DNA of 60,740 bases from Sphingomonas sp. (lineage in GTDB: Bacteria > Pseudomonadota > Alphaproteobacteria > Sphingomonadales > Sphingomonadaceae), in contig PAOI01000005.1 of assembly GCA_002707985.1 (NCBI GenBank), positions 99,707 to 160,446 on the forward strand, in the 5' to 3' direction. The position numbers and the translations under genes were made by a program. This document shows, in pieces, positions 25,541 through 36,800 of this stretch; position 1 is the first letter of the stretch, and every line of letters starts with the position of its first letter. A model generated the notes under the pieces. The model was not told the origin of the DNA. It ran no database searches and saw only the letters and a program-made list of their open reading frames with translations.

Positions 25541-27357
25541 CGATGCGTTTTATTGTAGCTGCCGCTGCGCTGGCGATGCCCGCCGTGGCCCATGCCGGGA
25601 ACACCGGGCTCGAACTGCCCAAATCCGTTCTGGCGCTGACCAACGACAGCGACAAGTCCGCCGACGCCGGCAAATCGGCGCGCGACAATGACGGCATTCC
25701 CGATCAACTAAACGCCGAGCAGCGCCGCCAATATGCGGCGGTGTTCGCAGCGATCCGGGCGCAGCGCTGGGACGAAGCGGCGCAGCTGCTCGATTCGATG
25801 CGCCCGGGCATCCTCCATCCGATTGCGCGTGCCGAACTCTATACCGCAGCCGGATCGCCGCGCGTGGAGCTTCAGCCGCTGCTCGACCTGCTCGGCCAGG
25901 CACCCGAATTACCGCAGGCCGGGCAATTGTCGCGCCTTGCCGAACTGCGCGGTGCGACCTCGACGCCGACGCTTCCCTATGAGCAGGCGTTGCGCTGGTA
26001 CAACGGCGCGCCGGTACGCCAGCGGCTGCGGTCGATCAGCACCAACAGCGCCGCGACCGAAGTCGTGCTGGCGATGCAGCCCTATATCAAACAGGATGAC
26101 GGCGCCGGTGCCGAGGCATTACTGGGGCAGTTCGCGGCCGATCTTCCGCCCGACGCGCTGACCGAATGGCAGCAGAAGATCGCGTGGATCTATTACACCG
26201 CAAATGACGACGCGAATGCGCGCCGCATGGCGGCCTTCGCGCAGCAAGGTATCGGTGATTTCGCGGCGCTGGGCGACTGGGTTCAGGGGCTTGCGGCATG
26301 GCGTCAGGGCGATTGCGAAGGCGCGGCGACGGCGTTCAATGCCGTCGGCGTGCGCGCGGGCGACGGCGATATGCGTTCGGCGGGCCTTTACTGGCTGTCG
26401 CGCGCGGACATGGCGTGCGGCCATCCCGAGCGCGTGTCGGTCAGCCTGAAGGCCGCGGCGCAATATGGCGAAACCTTTTACGGCATGCTTGCGCAGGAAG
26501 CGCTCGGCATTTTCGACGCTGCGTCGAATGGCGAAGCCTATGTCGTTCAGGACTGGCGGACGCTCGAACATTATCCCAACATCCGGGTTGCGGCGGCTCT
26601 GACGGAAATCGGCGAAAATGATCTCGCCGACGAAGTGTTGAAGCATCAGGCGCGGCTCGAAACCGCCGAGGAGCATCCGGCGCTGGTGCGCCTTGCCGGG
26701 CGGCTCAACCTGCCCGCGACTCAGCTGTGGCTGTCGCACAATGCGCCGAACGGTACGTCCGAAGCCGAACTGGCGCGCTATCCCGCGCCCAACTGGACGC
26801 CCGACGGCGGATGGCGCGTCGATCGCGCGCTCGTTTATGCGCACACGCTGCAGGAATCGCGCTTCAATGCCGATGTCCGCAGCGCGGCGGGCGCAATGGG
26901 GCTGATGCAGGTCAAGCAGGGTGCGGCGGTCGACGTCAGCCGTCGTCACGGTGTCGACTACGCCAATGCCGATCTGACCGACCCATCGGTCAATATGGAA
27001 ATCGGGCAAAGCTACCTTGAGCAGCTGCGAGATTCCTCGTTCACCGGCGGACTGCTGCCCAAGGTGATTGCCGCCTATAATGCGGGGCCGACGCCGGTCG
27101 CCGAATGGAACGTCACCACGCACGACAATGGCGATCCGCTGCTCTACATCGAGAGCATCCCTTATTGGGAAACGCGCGGTTATGTGATGATCGTGCTGCG
27201 CAACTACTGGATGTACGAGCGGCAGGAGGGCAAGCCTTCGGCAAGCCGCGCCGCGCTGGCGCAGGGCATGTGGCCGCGTTTTCCGGGCCTTCCCGGCGAC
27301 GCGGCTGTGCGTGTGACCGCCGCTCCCGGCTTTTCGGCGGCAAACGGTGCCAATTGA
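25537..27357 (+). CDS. Soluble lytic murein transglycosylase-like protein
   Basis: A 606-residue exported protein. A signal peptide ([18 protein letters not shown]) follows the GTG 25537 or, equally possible, ATG 25543. The first 400 residues are an alpha-superhelical U/L-like region. The SLT domain follows from about residue 425, with the catalytic Glu in [30 protein letters not shown] near residue 515 and the PYWETRGYV motif. It cleaves the MurNAc-GlcNAc bond to make anhydromuropeptides in the periplasm, products that an AmpG-type transporter such as the one at 10079-11872 could take up. The 3' end overlaps moaB by 11 bases. Confidence 0.92.
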   Translation: MTMRFIVAAAALAMPAVAHAGNTGLELPKSVLALTNDSDKSADAGKSARDNDGIPDQLNAEQRRQYAAVFAAIRAQRWDEAAQLLDSMRPGILHPIARAELYTAAGSPRVELQPLLDLLGQAPELPQAGQLSRLAELRGATSTPTLPYEQALRWYNGAPVRQRLRSISTNSAATEVVLAMQPYIKQDDGAGAEALLGQFAADLPPDALTEWQQKIAWIYYTANDDANARRMAAFAQQGIGDFAALGDWVQGLAAWRQGDCEGAATAFNAVGVRAGDGDMRSAGLYWLSRADMACGHPERVSVSLKAAAQYGETFYGMLAQEALGIFDAASNGEAYVVQDWRTLEHYPNIRVAAALTEIGENDLADEVLKHQARLETAEEHPALVRLAGRLNLPATQLWLSHNAPNGTSEAELARYPAPNWTPDGGWRVDRALVYAHTLQESRFNADVRSAAGAMGLMQVKQGAAVDVSRRHGVDYANADLTDPSVNMEIGQSYLEQLRDSSFTGGLLPKVIAAYNAGPTPVAEWNVTTHDNGDPLLYIESIPYWETRGYVMIVLRNYWMYERQEGKPSASRAALAQGMWPRFPGLPGDAAVRVTAAPGFSAANGAN

Positions 27358-27874
27358 CGAAAGCATCGCCTTCCGTCCGGTTCGCATCGCAGTATTGACG
27401 GTATCGGATACGCGCGGGCCGGAGGATGATCGTTCGGGCGACACGCTGGTCGCGCGGATCACCGAAGCGGGGCATGAACTGGCGGATCGCATGATCCTTC
27501 CTGACGATGCCGCGCGGATCGCTGCGCAGCTCACTGCCTGGATCGACAATCCGGACGTCGATGCCGTGATCTCCACCGGCGGCACCGGCGTGACCGGTCG
27601 CGACGTGACACCCGAAGCCTTCGCCACGGTGTGGGAAAAGGAAATACCCGGCTTTGGCGAGCTGTTCCGATGGTTGAGCTTTCAGTCGATCGGCACATCC
27701 ACGGTGCAGTCGCGCGCAACCGCCGGGGTTGCGCGCGGCACCTATCTGTTCGCGCTGCCCGGTTCGACCGGCGCGGTAAAGGATGGCTGGGACGGCATCC
27801 TCAAGGATCAGCTCGATATCCGGCACCGTCCCTGCAATTTCGTCGAGCTTATGCCGCGCCTTACCGAACGCTGA
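27347..27874 (+). CDS. moaB: Molybdenum cofactor biosynthesis protein B
   Basis: A MogA/MoaB-type protein of 175 residues, acting at the adenylylation stage of molybdopterin, or structurally related. The GTG start at 27347 lies inside the transglycosylase gene. Family features are [42 protein letters not shown] near residue 65, and [17 protein letters not shown] near residue 142. No other moa or moe gene is in the window, so it is physically separated from the rest of the pathway. It is convergent with the VOC gene with only five bases between the stops. Confidence 0.93.
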   Translation: MPIDESIAFRPVRIAVLTVSDTRGPEDDRSGDTLVARITEAGHELADRMILPDDAARIAAQLTAWIDNPDVDAVISTGGTGVTGRDVTPEAFATVWEKEIPGFGELFRWLSFQSIGTSTVQSRATAGVARGTYLFALPGSTGAVKDGWDGILKDQLDIRHRPCNFVELMPRLTER

Positions 27875-27879
27875 CGCGC

Positions 27880-28221
27880 TTATTCCCTGGTCTGCGTCCA
27901 GACGCCGAGTTCATGGCCGTGCGGGTCCTTGAAATGGAAGCGCCGCCCGCCCGGAAATTCGAAAATGGGCAGCGTAACGGTGCCGCCCGCAGCGACAACC
28001 TGATCCAGCGCCGCTTCCAGATCGTCGACTTCGATCACCGGCAATAATTGCGCGGTCCATTGATCGGTATCGCCGTTCAGGCCCAGATCGACGTCGCCGC
28101 TGGTCGTTCCGGCATAATCGGGACCGAAATCGGTAAAGCTCCAGCCAAAGGCCTGAGCGTAGAATTGCTTGAGTGCCGGCACATCGCGCACCGGCAGTTC
28201 GACATAGTTGAGACGCGCCAT
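27880..28221 (-). CDS. VOC (glyoxalase-like) family protein
   Basis: A 113-residue vicinal-oxygen-chelate protein with the usual two beta-alpha-beta-beta-beta modules: LNYVELPVRDVPALKQFYAQAFGW at the start and LLPVIEVDDLEAALDQVVAAGG in the middle. It ends in FHFKDPHGHELGVW, where the family metal-ligand Glu lies. The substrate is unknown; relatives include glyoxalases and antibiotic-resistance proteins. It is divergent from the radical SAM gene with 52 bases between them. Confidence 0.9.
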   Translation of the reverse strand: MARLNYVELPVRDVPALKQFYAQAFGWSFTDFGPDYAGTTSGDVDLGLNGDTDQWTAQLLPVIEVDDLEAALDQVVAAGGTVTLPIFEFPGGRRFHFKDPHGHELGVWTQTRE

Positions 28222-28273
28222 ATTTTGCTCCTTCGTTCTTGATATGTTCTAATGCGCGCTGTATCTTTGCGCA

Positions 28274-29350
28274 ATGGGAGAATCACGGCCCTCGCGCGGC
28301 GCGACGCACAACCGCGAAAGCACGCGTTTCGGCCTTGCCGAGCGCGAGGCGGATGGCGACTGGCTCGACGCGCGGGAGGCCATCGATGGCGGCGCTCCCA
28401 AATTGCGCACCACCGTGACGGTGGAAAAGCCGAAGACGATCATCACGCATAACAAATCGCCCGACATCCCCTTCGATCGCTCGATCAATCCCTATCGCGG
28501 GTGCGAACATGGCTGCATCTATTGCTTCGCGCGACCGACGCATGCCTATCACGACCTCTCGCCGGGCCTGGATTTCGAGACGCGGCTGTTCGCCAAGCCC
28601 GATGCCCCTGCCCTGTTGCGTGAGGCGCTCGCCAAACCCGGCTATGTCTGCGCCAACATCGCGTTCGGGACCAATACCGATCCCTATCAGCCGATCGAGC
28701 GCGAATGGCGGATCATGCGCGGCTGCGTCGAAGTGCTGGCCGAAACCGATCATCCGCTGACGATCACCACCAAGTCCGACCGCGTGGTGCGCGATATCGA
28801 CCTGCTCGCGCCGATGGCGGCAAAGGGGCTGGCGTCGGTCATGGTCTCGGTCACCTCGCTCGACCCCCGGATCGCGATGACCGTGGAGCCGCGCGCGCCG
28901 CATCCAGAACGGCGGCTGACGGCAGTGCGCCGACTGGCCGATGCCGGCATCCCCGTGTTCGTGTCGATTGCTCCCGTTATCCCGATGATCACCGATTATG
29001 AGCTCGAACATATATTGGAGCGCGCCGCAGAATCGGGCGCGTCCGCAGCTTCCTTCATTCCCGTGCGGCTCCCGCACGAAGTCGCGCCTCTGTTCCGCGA
29101 CTGGCTCGACACGCATTTTCCCGATCGCGCGGCGAAGGTGATGGCGACGATCCAGGCGATGCGCGGCGGCGGGCGCGACAATGATCCTGGCTTCTTCTCG
29201 CGGATGCGGGGTCAGGGCGTGTGGGGCGAATTGATGCGCAAACGCTTCCACATCGCCGCGCGGCGATACGGGCTCGACAAGCCCGTTCCGCGTGTACGCA
29301 CCGACCTGTTTCGGCCGCCGCGCGGAGCACAGGGAGAATTATTCGATTGA
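28274..29350 (+). CDS. PA0069-type radical SAM protein
   Basis: A 358-residue radical SAM enzyme of the PA0069/Rv2578c-like group, function unknown. Its cluster motif is CEHGCIYCF at about residues 77-85 (C-x3-C-x2-C), preceded by PFDRSINPYRGC. Family-specific segments follow: NIAFGTNTDPYQPIE, LTITTKSDRVVRDIDLL, and VSIAPVIPMITD. The C-terminal FHIAARRYGL portion is the conserved tail of the group. The N-terminal RGATHNRESTRF motif is also typical, supporting the ATG start. The relatively short, weakly conserved upstream gap carries no clear ribosome site. Confidence 0.92.
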   Translation: MGESRPSRGATHNRESTRFGLAEREADGDWLDAREAIDGGAPKLRTTVTVEKPKTIITHNKSPDIPFDRSINPYRGCEHGCIYCFARPTHAYHDLSPGLDFETRLFAKPDAPALLREALAKPGYVCANIAFGTNTDPYQPIEREWRIMRGCVEVLAETDHPLTITTKSDRVVRDIDLLAPMAAKGLASVMVSVTSLDPRIAMTVEPRAPHPERRLTAVRRLADAGIPVFVSIAPVIPMITDYELEHILERAAESGASAASFIPVRLPHEVAPLFRDWLDTHFPDRAAKVMATIQAMRGGGRDNDPGFFSRMRGQGVWGELMRKRFHIAARRYGLDKPVPRVRTDLFRPPRGAQGELFD

Positions 29351-29422
29351 TACAATGTAACCTTGCGCGAAACACGCCGCGATCTTAAGCCCTTGCACTT
29401 CCGCGGTACGAAAGGATTCTTG

Positions 29423-32071
29423 ATGCGCCGGATATTCTCCATCGCCTGCGTTGCCCTGAGCATCGGCACGGCGTCGGCACAGACTCAGCCGTCCCCACCG
29501 ATTACGCAGGAAGAAACGGTTCCGACCGGCAAGCTTCCCGATATCGCCACCCCGACTGCCTATCGGCTCGATTTCACCATTCTGCCCGAAAGCCCGACCT
29601 TTTCGGGTCACACCGAAATCGACGCGACTCTGAACCAGAGCGCGACGAAGATCTATATCCATGGCCGCGACCTCGATGTCGCCAGCGCTTCGGTGGAAGC
29701 AGGCGGCAAAAGCTATCCGATCACCTATGAACAGGTGAACCCGTTCGGACTGGCGCAGATCGATTTCGGACGCGAGCTGCCCGCCGGGCGGATCACGCTC
29801 AAATTCGACTATGAAGCCAAGTTCAACGACGATCAGCCCTCGGGCCTGTATCGCGTCAATGTCGACGATGAATGGTATAGCTGGACGCAGTTCGAATCGA
29901 TCGACGCGCGCGGGGCCTTCCCCGGCTTCGATCAGCCGGGATACAAGACGCCGTTCACCGTCAGCATCGCCACCGCGCCCGGCAATGTCGCGGTATCGAA
30001 CATGCCGGAGGTCAGCGAGGAGACCGAAGGCAATCTGGTCCGCCACCATTTCAGGACGTCGCCGCCGCTGCCGACCTATCTGGTCGCGATGATCACCGGC
30101 CCGTTCGTGACGGCCGAAACGACCATCCCGGCAACGCCGCAGCGGCCCGAACCGATGCCGCTGCGCATCGTGGCGACCAAGCCCAATGCCGAGCGGATGC
30201 AATTCGCGCTCGATCAGTCCGGCCCGATCGTCGCGCTGCTCGAGAAATATTTCGATCAGCCCTTCCCCTTCCCCAAGCTCGATCAGATCGGGTCGCCCAT
30301 CATGCCCGGCGCGATGGAAAATGCCGGGGCCGATGTGTATGGCGACGGCATTCTGCTGCTCAGCTCCGACCCGACGCGCGAGGATATGCGCACCTTCGGC
30401 ATGGTCGTCGCGCATGAGCTCTCGCACCAATGGTTCGGCGACTATTCGACGCCGAAATGGTGGGACGATATCTGGCTCAACGAAAGCTTCGCCAACTGGA
30501 TGGGCTATCGCATCGGCAGCGAATGGCGCCCGGATCTGGACATCACCAACGGTGCTGTCCGCGAAGGCTTCGACGCGATGGAGCTCGATGCGCTGAAGGT
30601 CGGTCGTCCGATCCACGAACAGATCACTGCCGATTCCGAAGTCGATTCCGCCTTCGACCAGATCACCTATGGCAAAGGTGGACAGGTGGTCGCGATGATC
30701 GCCGAATATCTGGGCGACGAGAAATTCCGCGAAGGCGTGCGGCTGCACATGAAGCGTCATGCCTATGGCACGGCGTCGACCGACGATTTCTTCGATTCGC
30801 TCGCCACTGCGGCACAGGATCCGCGCGTGCTTCAGTCGCTGCGCAGCTTCGTCGATCAGCAGGGCGTGCCGGTCATCACCCTTCACCGTCAAGGCGACGG
30901 TTATGTCGCCACGCAGGCGCCCTATGCGTATCTTGGTACCACCCAGGAGCCGCGCCAGTGGATCGTGCCGCTGTGCATGCGTCGCGGAGAGGCCGAGCGT
31001 GTCTGCACGCTGGTCGATCAGCCGAGCATGGCGGTGGCCGCCGTTCCGGGTAACGGCGCTCTGATGCCCAATGCCGGTGGCCAGGGCTATTATCGCTTCG
31101 AACTCGACGATGCCGACTGGGACGCGCTGATCGCTTCGGCGAACACCCTGCCCGCCGGAGAAGCGATTGCGCTGACCGACAGCCTCTGGGCGTCGTTCCA
31201 CGCCGGTCACTTCCCGGTCGAAAAGCTGGTCGAGGCTGCCCGCGTGCTGGCGATGCATCCCGATCACGAAGTCGCGGTCGAGAACGGCCATCGCCTGGCC
31301 GGGCTGAAGGAACGCGGCCTGATCAGCGAAGCGGCGGAACCGGCATGGCGCGAAACCATCGCCAACATCTATCGTCCGGCGCTCGAAGCCATTGGCAGCG
31401 ACGTCACCACCGGCGCCTATGCCGATGACGATAGCGACCGTCGTGCGCTGCGCAGCGACCTGATCGATCTGGTCGCCGGTGCCGGCGGGGACGAAGCGCT
31501 TCGTGCCAAGCTGCTGACCGCGCTCGACGCCTTCATGGCCGGTGACGATGCCGCGCTCAGCCCGGCGCTGCGCGGTACTGCGATCCGTATCGCTGCCGAC
31601 GAACGCGGCGCTCCGTTCGCGGCTCAGGTGATGCAAAAGGCCCATGCCGGTACCGACCAGCATTTCCAGCAGGTCGCGGCCAGCGGCCTGATGGATTCGG
31701 AAGATCCGGCGATCGGTCAGTTCTTCCTCACCGTGTTCACCAGCGATGCGATGCCCGCCAACCAGCGCGTCTTTGCGCTCTATCAGCTGCTCAGCAGCCC
31801 GGGCGCTCGCGATGCGGCGTTCAGCTATCTGGCGGATAATTTCGGCACGCTGAAAACCAGCGGTGGCGGCATCTTCTTCGCCCGTGCAGGCGGCGCTTTC
31901 AGCCAGCTCTGCACTCGCGAAGCCGCCGATACGATCGAGCAGAAGATCCTGCCCGAACTTGAAGGCGGTACGCTCAGCCTGCGCCGCGCAGTCGAGCAGA
32001 TCCGCAATTGCGCCGCGTTCAAGGATGCCAAGGCCGACACCGTCAGCCAGGCATTCGAAGCGATGCAGTGA
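29423..32071 (+). CDS. M1 family zinc aminopeptidase, exported
   Basis: An 882-residue metallopeptidase. A signal peptide (MRRIFSIACVALSIGTASA) ends around residue 19; the ATG follows GAAAGGA. The M1 signatures are complete: the GAMENAG exopeptidase motif at about residues 295-301, and VVAHELSHQWFGDYSTPKWWDDIWLNESFANW, giving the HExxH-x18-E zinc site, near residue 330. The rest is the ERAP1-like helical C-terminal domain. It probably acts in the periplasm on peptides, with broad specificity inferred. It ends before two hairpins, the second with a T tract. Confidence 0.95.
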   Translation: MRRIFSIACVALSIGTASAQTQPSPPITQEETVPTGKLPDIATPTAYRLDFTILPESPTFSGHTEIDATLNQSATKIYIHGRDLDVASASVEAGGKSYPITYEQVNPFGLAQIDFGRELPAGRITLKFDYEAKFNDDQPSGLYRVNVDDEWYSWTQFESIDARGAFPGFDQPGYKTPFTVSIATAPGNVAVSNMPEVSEETEGNLVRHHFRTSPPLPTYLVAMITGPFVTAETTIPATPQRPEPMPLRIVATKPNAERMQFALDQSGPIVALLEKYFDQPFPFPKLDQIGSPIMPGAMENAGADVYGDGILLLSSDPTREDMRTFGMVVAHELSHQWFGDYSTPKWWDDIWLNESFANWMGYRIGSEWRPDLDITNGAVREGFDAMELDALKVGRPIHEQITADSEVDSAFDQITYGKGGQVVAMIAEYLGDEKFREGVRLHMKRHAYGTASTDDFFDSLATAAQDPRVLQSLRSFVDQQGVPVITLHRQGDGYVATQAPYAYLGTTQEPRQWIVPLCMRRGEAERVCTLVDQPSMAVAAVPGNGALMPNAGGQGYYRFELDDADWDALIASANTLPAGEAIALTDSLWASFHAGHFPVEKLVEAARVLAMHPDHEVAVENGHRLAGLKERGLISEAAEPAWRETIANIYRPALEAIGSDVTTGAYADDDSDRRALRSDLIDLVAGAGGDEALRAKLLTALDAFMAGDDAALSPALRGTAIRIAADERGAPFAAQVMQKAHAGTDQHFQQVAASGLMDSEDPAIGQFFLTVFTSDAMPANQRVFALYQLLSSPGARDAAFSYLADNFGTLKTSGGGIFFARAGGAFSQLCTREAADTIEQKILPELEGGTLSLRRAVEQIRNCAAFKDAKADTVSQAFEAMQ

Positions 32072-32080
32072 CCAAAGCAA

Positions 32081-32155
32081 ATGGCCGGGCGCCGAAACGC
32101 CCGGCCATTGCCGGATTTCAGACTTTTGAGCCGGCCTCTCGCCGGCTCTTTTTTT
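32081..32155 (+). terminator. Terminator of the M1 peptidase gene (double hairpin)
   Basis: The first hairpin is an 11-bp stem, ATGGCCGGGCG (32081-32091) with its complement at 32098-32108 and a 6-base loop. The second is GAGCCGGC (32128-32135) with GCCGGCTC (32141-32148), loop CTCTC, followed at once by seven or eight T residues: a textbook rho-independent terminator for the plus strand, placed next to the opposing acyl-CoA ligase gene. Confidence 0.85.
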
Positions 32156-32156
32156 G

Positions 32157-33752
32157 TCAGGCAGCCGCCAGGCTATAATCGCGATATTTCTCGCGGATCG
32201 CCGTTTTCAGAAGCTTGCCCGTGGCGGTGTGCGGCAATTCGTCGACGAAATGGATTTCGTCGGGAAGCCACCATTTCGCGACCTGCGTCGCCAGATAATC
32301 GCGGATCGCTTCCTCGGTTACATCACTGCCAGGCTTGCGCACGATCAGCAGGATCGGTCGTTCTTCCCATTTGGGATGGTGGACGCCAATCGCTGCAGCT
32401 TCCGCAACGCCTTCGGCACCGACAGCGGCGTTTTCCAGATCGACCGAACTGATCCATTCGCCGCCCGATTTGATGACATCCTTTGCCCGATCGGTGATCT
32501 GCATCGTCCCGTCGGGATGGATGACGGCGACGTCGCCGGTATCGAACCATCCATCCGGCGTAAGACACGGCCCGCTCTCGTCCTGAAAATAGGTATCGAC
32601 GATCCAGGGACCACGGACCTGCAGATGCCCGGAGCTTTTTCCGTCGCGCGGCAATGGCTTGTTATTGTCGTCGGTGACGCGCATTTCGACGCCGAATGGC
32701 GCCTTGCCCTGCCGGGTGACGTGATTCACCTGCGCATCGAAATCCATCTCGTCCCAATCGGGCGGCAGCGCGCCGATCGTGCCGATCGGCGAGGTCTCGG
32801 TCATTCCCCAGGCATGATTGACGCGAACGCCCATCTTCATGATCCGTTCGATCATCGCGCGCGGCGCGGCCGATCCGCCGATGGTGACGACTTCCAGATG
32901 GCGCGGTGCATCGCCCGATTTGTCCATATGCCCGAACATCGCGAACCACACCGTCGGTACCCCGGCGCTATGCGTTACCTTCTCGCGGTTCATCAATTCG
33001 CACAAGACGTGAGCATCGTTGACGGCGGACATCACCAGCTTGCACCCGCATGCGGGCGCGGCGAAGGGCAGCCCCCACCCGACCGCATGGAACAGCGGCA
33101 CGATCGGCATACAGACCGCCTTCTGGCTCAGGTCGAACACATCGGGCTGAAGTTCGGTAATCGCGTGAATGACCGAGGAGCGGTGCGTATAGACCACGCC
33201 CTTGGGATTGCCCGTCGTTCCGCTGGTGTAGCAGAGCATGCACGGATCGCGCTCCGGCCCTTCATGCCAGGCATAATTGCCGTCTTCCTGCGCGATCACG
33301 GCCTCGAAACTGTCGGGGCCATCGCCGTCGAAGACGATATATTGCTCGATCGTCTTCCATTGCGGCTTCATCTTTTCGACCAGCGGCGCGAATGCCTTGT
33401 CATAAAGCAGCACCTTGTCCTCGGCATGGTTGCCGATAAAGGCGAGCTGATCCTCGAACAGGCGCGGATTGATCGTGTGGATGATGCCGCCCATGCCGAT
33501 CGCGCCGTACCAGGCGACCAGATGGCGGTGATGGTTCATCGCCAGCGTGGCGATGCGGTCGCCGGGCTTGCATCCCATCCGCTCCAGCGCCTGCGCCAGC
33601 TTGCGCGCGTCGCGTGCCGCGCCGGCCCAGGTGGTCCGTGTCTCGCTGCCATCGGCCCAGCGGCTGACCAGCTCGCGATCCCAATGCTCGCGCTCGGCAT
33701 ATTCGAGCAGGCGCATGACACGCAGCTCATGGTCCTGCATACCGCCCAGCAT
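32157..33752 (-). CDS. Fatty-acid--CoA ligase (AlkK-like)
   Basis: An ANL-superfamily enzyme of 531 residues that activates fatty acids to acyl-CoA by way of an acyl-adenylate. The P-loop [19 protein letters not shown] is near residue 166, the adenylate motif [10 protein letters not shown] near residue 316, the hinge [12 protein letters not shown] near residue 409, and the C-terminal catalytic lysine segment [16 protein letters not shown] near residue 505. The ATG has GGAGAGG upstream; the second ATG (33740) is possible. Sequence style suggests medium- or long-chain substrates. It is followed by a T-tract terminator of the opposing gene. Confidence 0.92.
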   Translation of the reverse strand: MLGGMQDHELRVMRLLEYAEREHWDRELVSRWADGSETRTTWAGAARDARKLAQALERMGCKPGDRIATLAMNHHRHLVAWYGAIGMGGIIHTINPRLFEDQLAFIGNHAEDKVLLYDKAFAPLVEKMKPQWKTIEQYIVFDGDGPDSFEAVIAQEDGNYAWHEGPERDPCMLCYTSGTTGNPKGVVYTHRSSVIHAITELQPDVFDLSQKAVCMPIVPLFHAVGWGLPFAAPACGCKLVMSAVNDAHVLCELMNREKVTHSAGVPTVWFAMFGHMDKSGDAPRHLEVVTIGGSAAPRAMIERIMKMGVRVNHAWGMTETSPIGTIGALPPDWDEMDFDAQVNHVTRQGKAPFGVEMRVTDDNNKPLPRDGKSSGHLQVRGPWIVDTYFQDESGPCLTPDGWFDTGDVAVIHPDGTMQITDRAKDVIKSGGEWISSVDLENAAVGAEGVAEAAAIGVHHPKWEERPILLIVRKPGSDVTEEAIRDYLATQVAKWWLPDEIHFVDELPHTATGKLLKTAIREKYRDYSLAAA

Positions 33753-33824
33753 AATTCACCTCTCCGTTCTCGTTTCCGCCAGCGTACCCCACCGGCGCGG
33801 GAAGTCGAGAGGGTAGAGGCTCCG

Positions 33825-36800
33825 TTATGCCACGGAGGCGAGTCGGGGTTCCTCCGCATCGCGCAGCGTCGCATGACGAATGCCGTCGAGATTTTCGATC
33901 CGCGCGGTAAGTTCGCCGTCGAGCAGGAAGTCGCGACCCAGCACCAGTTCCGCTTCGCCATCGGCACCTAACGGCGCGCGCACGCGGACTTCGCCTCGCC
34001 CACCGCGCTGATTTCCGACGATTCCGGCAAGCCGCGGCAAAACCATCGGATCGTCGATCGCCAGATCGAGCACGAGCCGCGCCGAATTGGCGAGCGTTTC
34101 GAACGATTGCACCCGGCGCACGGTAACGCGCGGCGTTTCCTCGCCCGGCCGCCGGTCCAGTTCGACCGTCAGCACCGCGCAGCCCCCATTTCGCGCGCAA
34201 TCTTCCAGATCCGTGGAAGCATTTTCGTCGAAACAGGTGGTGACGAACTGACCGGTGGCGTCCGAAATCGTCGCCATCAAATAGCGGTTGCCGCGCGCGG
34301 AGGTGCGCCAGCGGGCGTCCTCGATCAACGCGGATACGGTTGCGCCGATCCGCGCGCTCTCTGGTATGCTGATTTCCGACAGGCTGGCGAGCGAACGCGC
34401 GCCGTGCACCCGCGCCAGATGCGCGTAGCGATCGAGCGGATGGGCAGAGAAGTAGAATCCGAACGCGTCGCGCTCCGCCTGAATCCGCTCGGCGAGCGAC
34501 CAATGAACGCTGGTCGGCAGCTGGATCGCATTGCCCGCAGGCTCGCTGTCGCCGAACAGGCCGCCCTGCCCGCTGGTGCGGTTCTCATGCGTCCGCTGTG
34601 CCACCGCCAATATGGTTTCGGCGGCGGCATGGACGCCTGCCCGATCCGACTCGATCGAATCGAATGCGCCACCGCTTGCCAGCGTTTCCAGCTGTCTTTT
34701 GTTGATAAGGCGCGGATCGACGCGATGCGCGAATTCGTCGAGCGACTGGAACCGGCCATTTGCTTCGCGCTCGGCGACAAGCTGTTCCATCGCGCGTTCG
34801 CCAACGCCCTTCAGCCCGGCGAGTGCATAGCGGACCGCCAGCCCCTCCGGGCGCTGTTCGACCGAGAATTCGGCTTCGCTGGCGTTGATGTCGGGCGCCA
34901 GGCACAGAATGTCCGCGCGCTTCATATCATCGACGAACACCGACAATTTGTCGGTCTGATCGATGTCGTAACACATCGACGCGGCGAAGAATTCCTGCGG
35001 GTGATGCGCCTTCAGCCACGCCGTCTGATAGGCGAGTAGCGCATAGGCGGCGGCATGCGATTTGTTGAAACCATAGCCCGCGAACTTGTCGATCAAATCG
35101 AACAGCTCGTTTGCCTTGGCTTCGGGGATCTGGTTATGCTCGGCGCAGCCCGCGACGAAAATCTCGCGCTGCTTGTCCATCTCCGCCTTGATCTTCTTGC
35201 CCATCGCGCGGCGCAGCAAATCTGCGCCGCCCAGGCTGTATCCGGCCAGGATCTGGGCGGCCTGCATCACCTGTTCCTGATAGACGAAGATCCCGTAGGT
35301 CTCCTTCAGGATCGGTTCGAGCAGGTCGTGCGGATAGACGACTTCCTCACGCCCGTTCTTGCGCGCGCCGAATGTCGGAATATTGTCCATCGGGCCGGGG
35401 CGATATAGCGACACGAGCGCGATGATGTCGCCGAAATTGGATGGGCGCACCGCCGCCAGCGTGCGCCGCATGCCTTCGGATTCCAGCTGGAACACGCCCA
35501 CCGTGTCGCCGCGCTGGAGGAGTTCGTAAACGCCGTCATCGTCCCATTTGAGCGCCGACAGGTCGACTTCGACGCCGCGCTGGGCAAGCAGTTGCACGGC
35601 CTTTTGCAGGACTGACAGCGTCTTGAGGCCGAGAAAGTCGAATTTGACCAACCCTGCGCCTTCGACATATTTCATGTCGAACTGCGTCACCGGCATATCG
35701 GAGCGCGGATCGCGATAGAGCGGGATAAGCTGCGACAGCGGACGATCGCCGATCACCACGCCGGCAGCGTGCGTCGAACTGTGGCGCGGCAGCCCCTCGA
35801 GCTTCGCCGCGAGATCCCAGAGCAGGCGGACGTCCTGATCATTGTGATATTCGCTGTGAAGCTCGCTGACGCCGTTGAGCGCGCGATCGAGCGTCCAGGG
35901 ATCGGTCGGATGGTTGGGAACCAGCTTCGCCAGCCGGTCGACCTGGCCATAGCTCATCTGAAGCACGCGGCCCGTATCCTTCAGCACCGCGCGGGCCTTC
36001 ATCGTTCCGAAGGTGATGATCTGCGCGACGGTGTCGCGGCCATATTTCTGCTGGACATAGCGAATGACTTCGCCGCGCCGGGTTTCGCAGAAGTCGATGT
36101 CGAAGTCGGGCATCGACACACGTTCGGGATTGAGGAAGCGTTCGAACAGCAGCCCGAGGTCGAGCGGATCGAGATCGGTGATCGTCAGCGCCCATGCGAC
36201 TGCCGAACCCGCGCCGGACCCACGCCCGGGTCCCACCGGAATATCGTGGTCCTTCGCCCATTTGATGAAATCGGCAACGATCAGGAAATAGCCGGGGAAT
36301 CCCATGTCGACGATGATGTCGAGCTCGTAATCCAGCCGTTTGAAATATTCGGGGAAGCGCGCGAGCAACGCCTCCTCGCTGATCTGTTCGGCTGAATTCT
36401 TCAGTTCCTCGCCTGCACTCGCTTCGGGGCGGGCGATGCCGTCTTCCAATGCGACAATCTTGCGCAGCCGTTCGATCAGGCCCGCGCGCGCATCCTCGCG
36501 CAGCTTGGTGGCTTCCCCTTCGCGGTCACCGGCCAGGCTGGGCAGGATCGGCTTGCGCTTGGGCGCGGATACCGCGCAACGCTGCGCCACGATCAGCGTG
36601 TTGGCGATCGCTTCGGGCAGATCGGCAAAGGCATCGCGCATTTCGCCCGCAGGCTTCATCCAGGCATCCGGCGAACTGCGCGGGCGATCGTCGCTGGCGA
36701 CATAGCTCGAATTGGCGATGCACAGCATCGCATCATGCGCCTGATGGAAATCCTCTTCGGCAAAGCAGCAGGGATTGGTCGCAACGATCGGAATGTCACG

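Noticed and set aside
29339..32080. A 913-codon open frame on the minus strand opposite the M1 peptidase
   Set aside because: The M1 peptidase has complete zinc and GAMEN motifs. The opposite frame has only low-complexity Arg/Gly/Ala sequence and no ribosome site.
32154..33971. A 605-codon plus-strand frame opposite the acyl-CoA ligase
   Set aside because: Antisense shadow; the ligase carries its full set of adenylation motifs.
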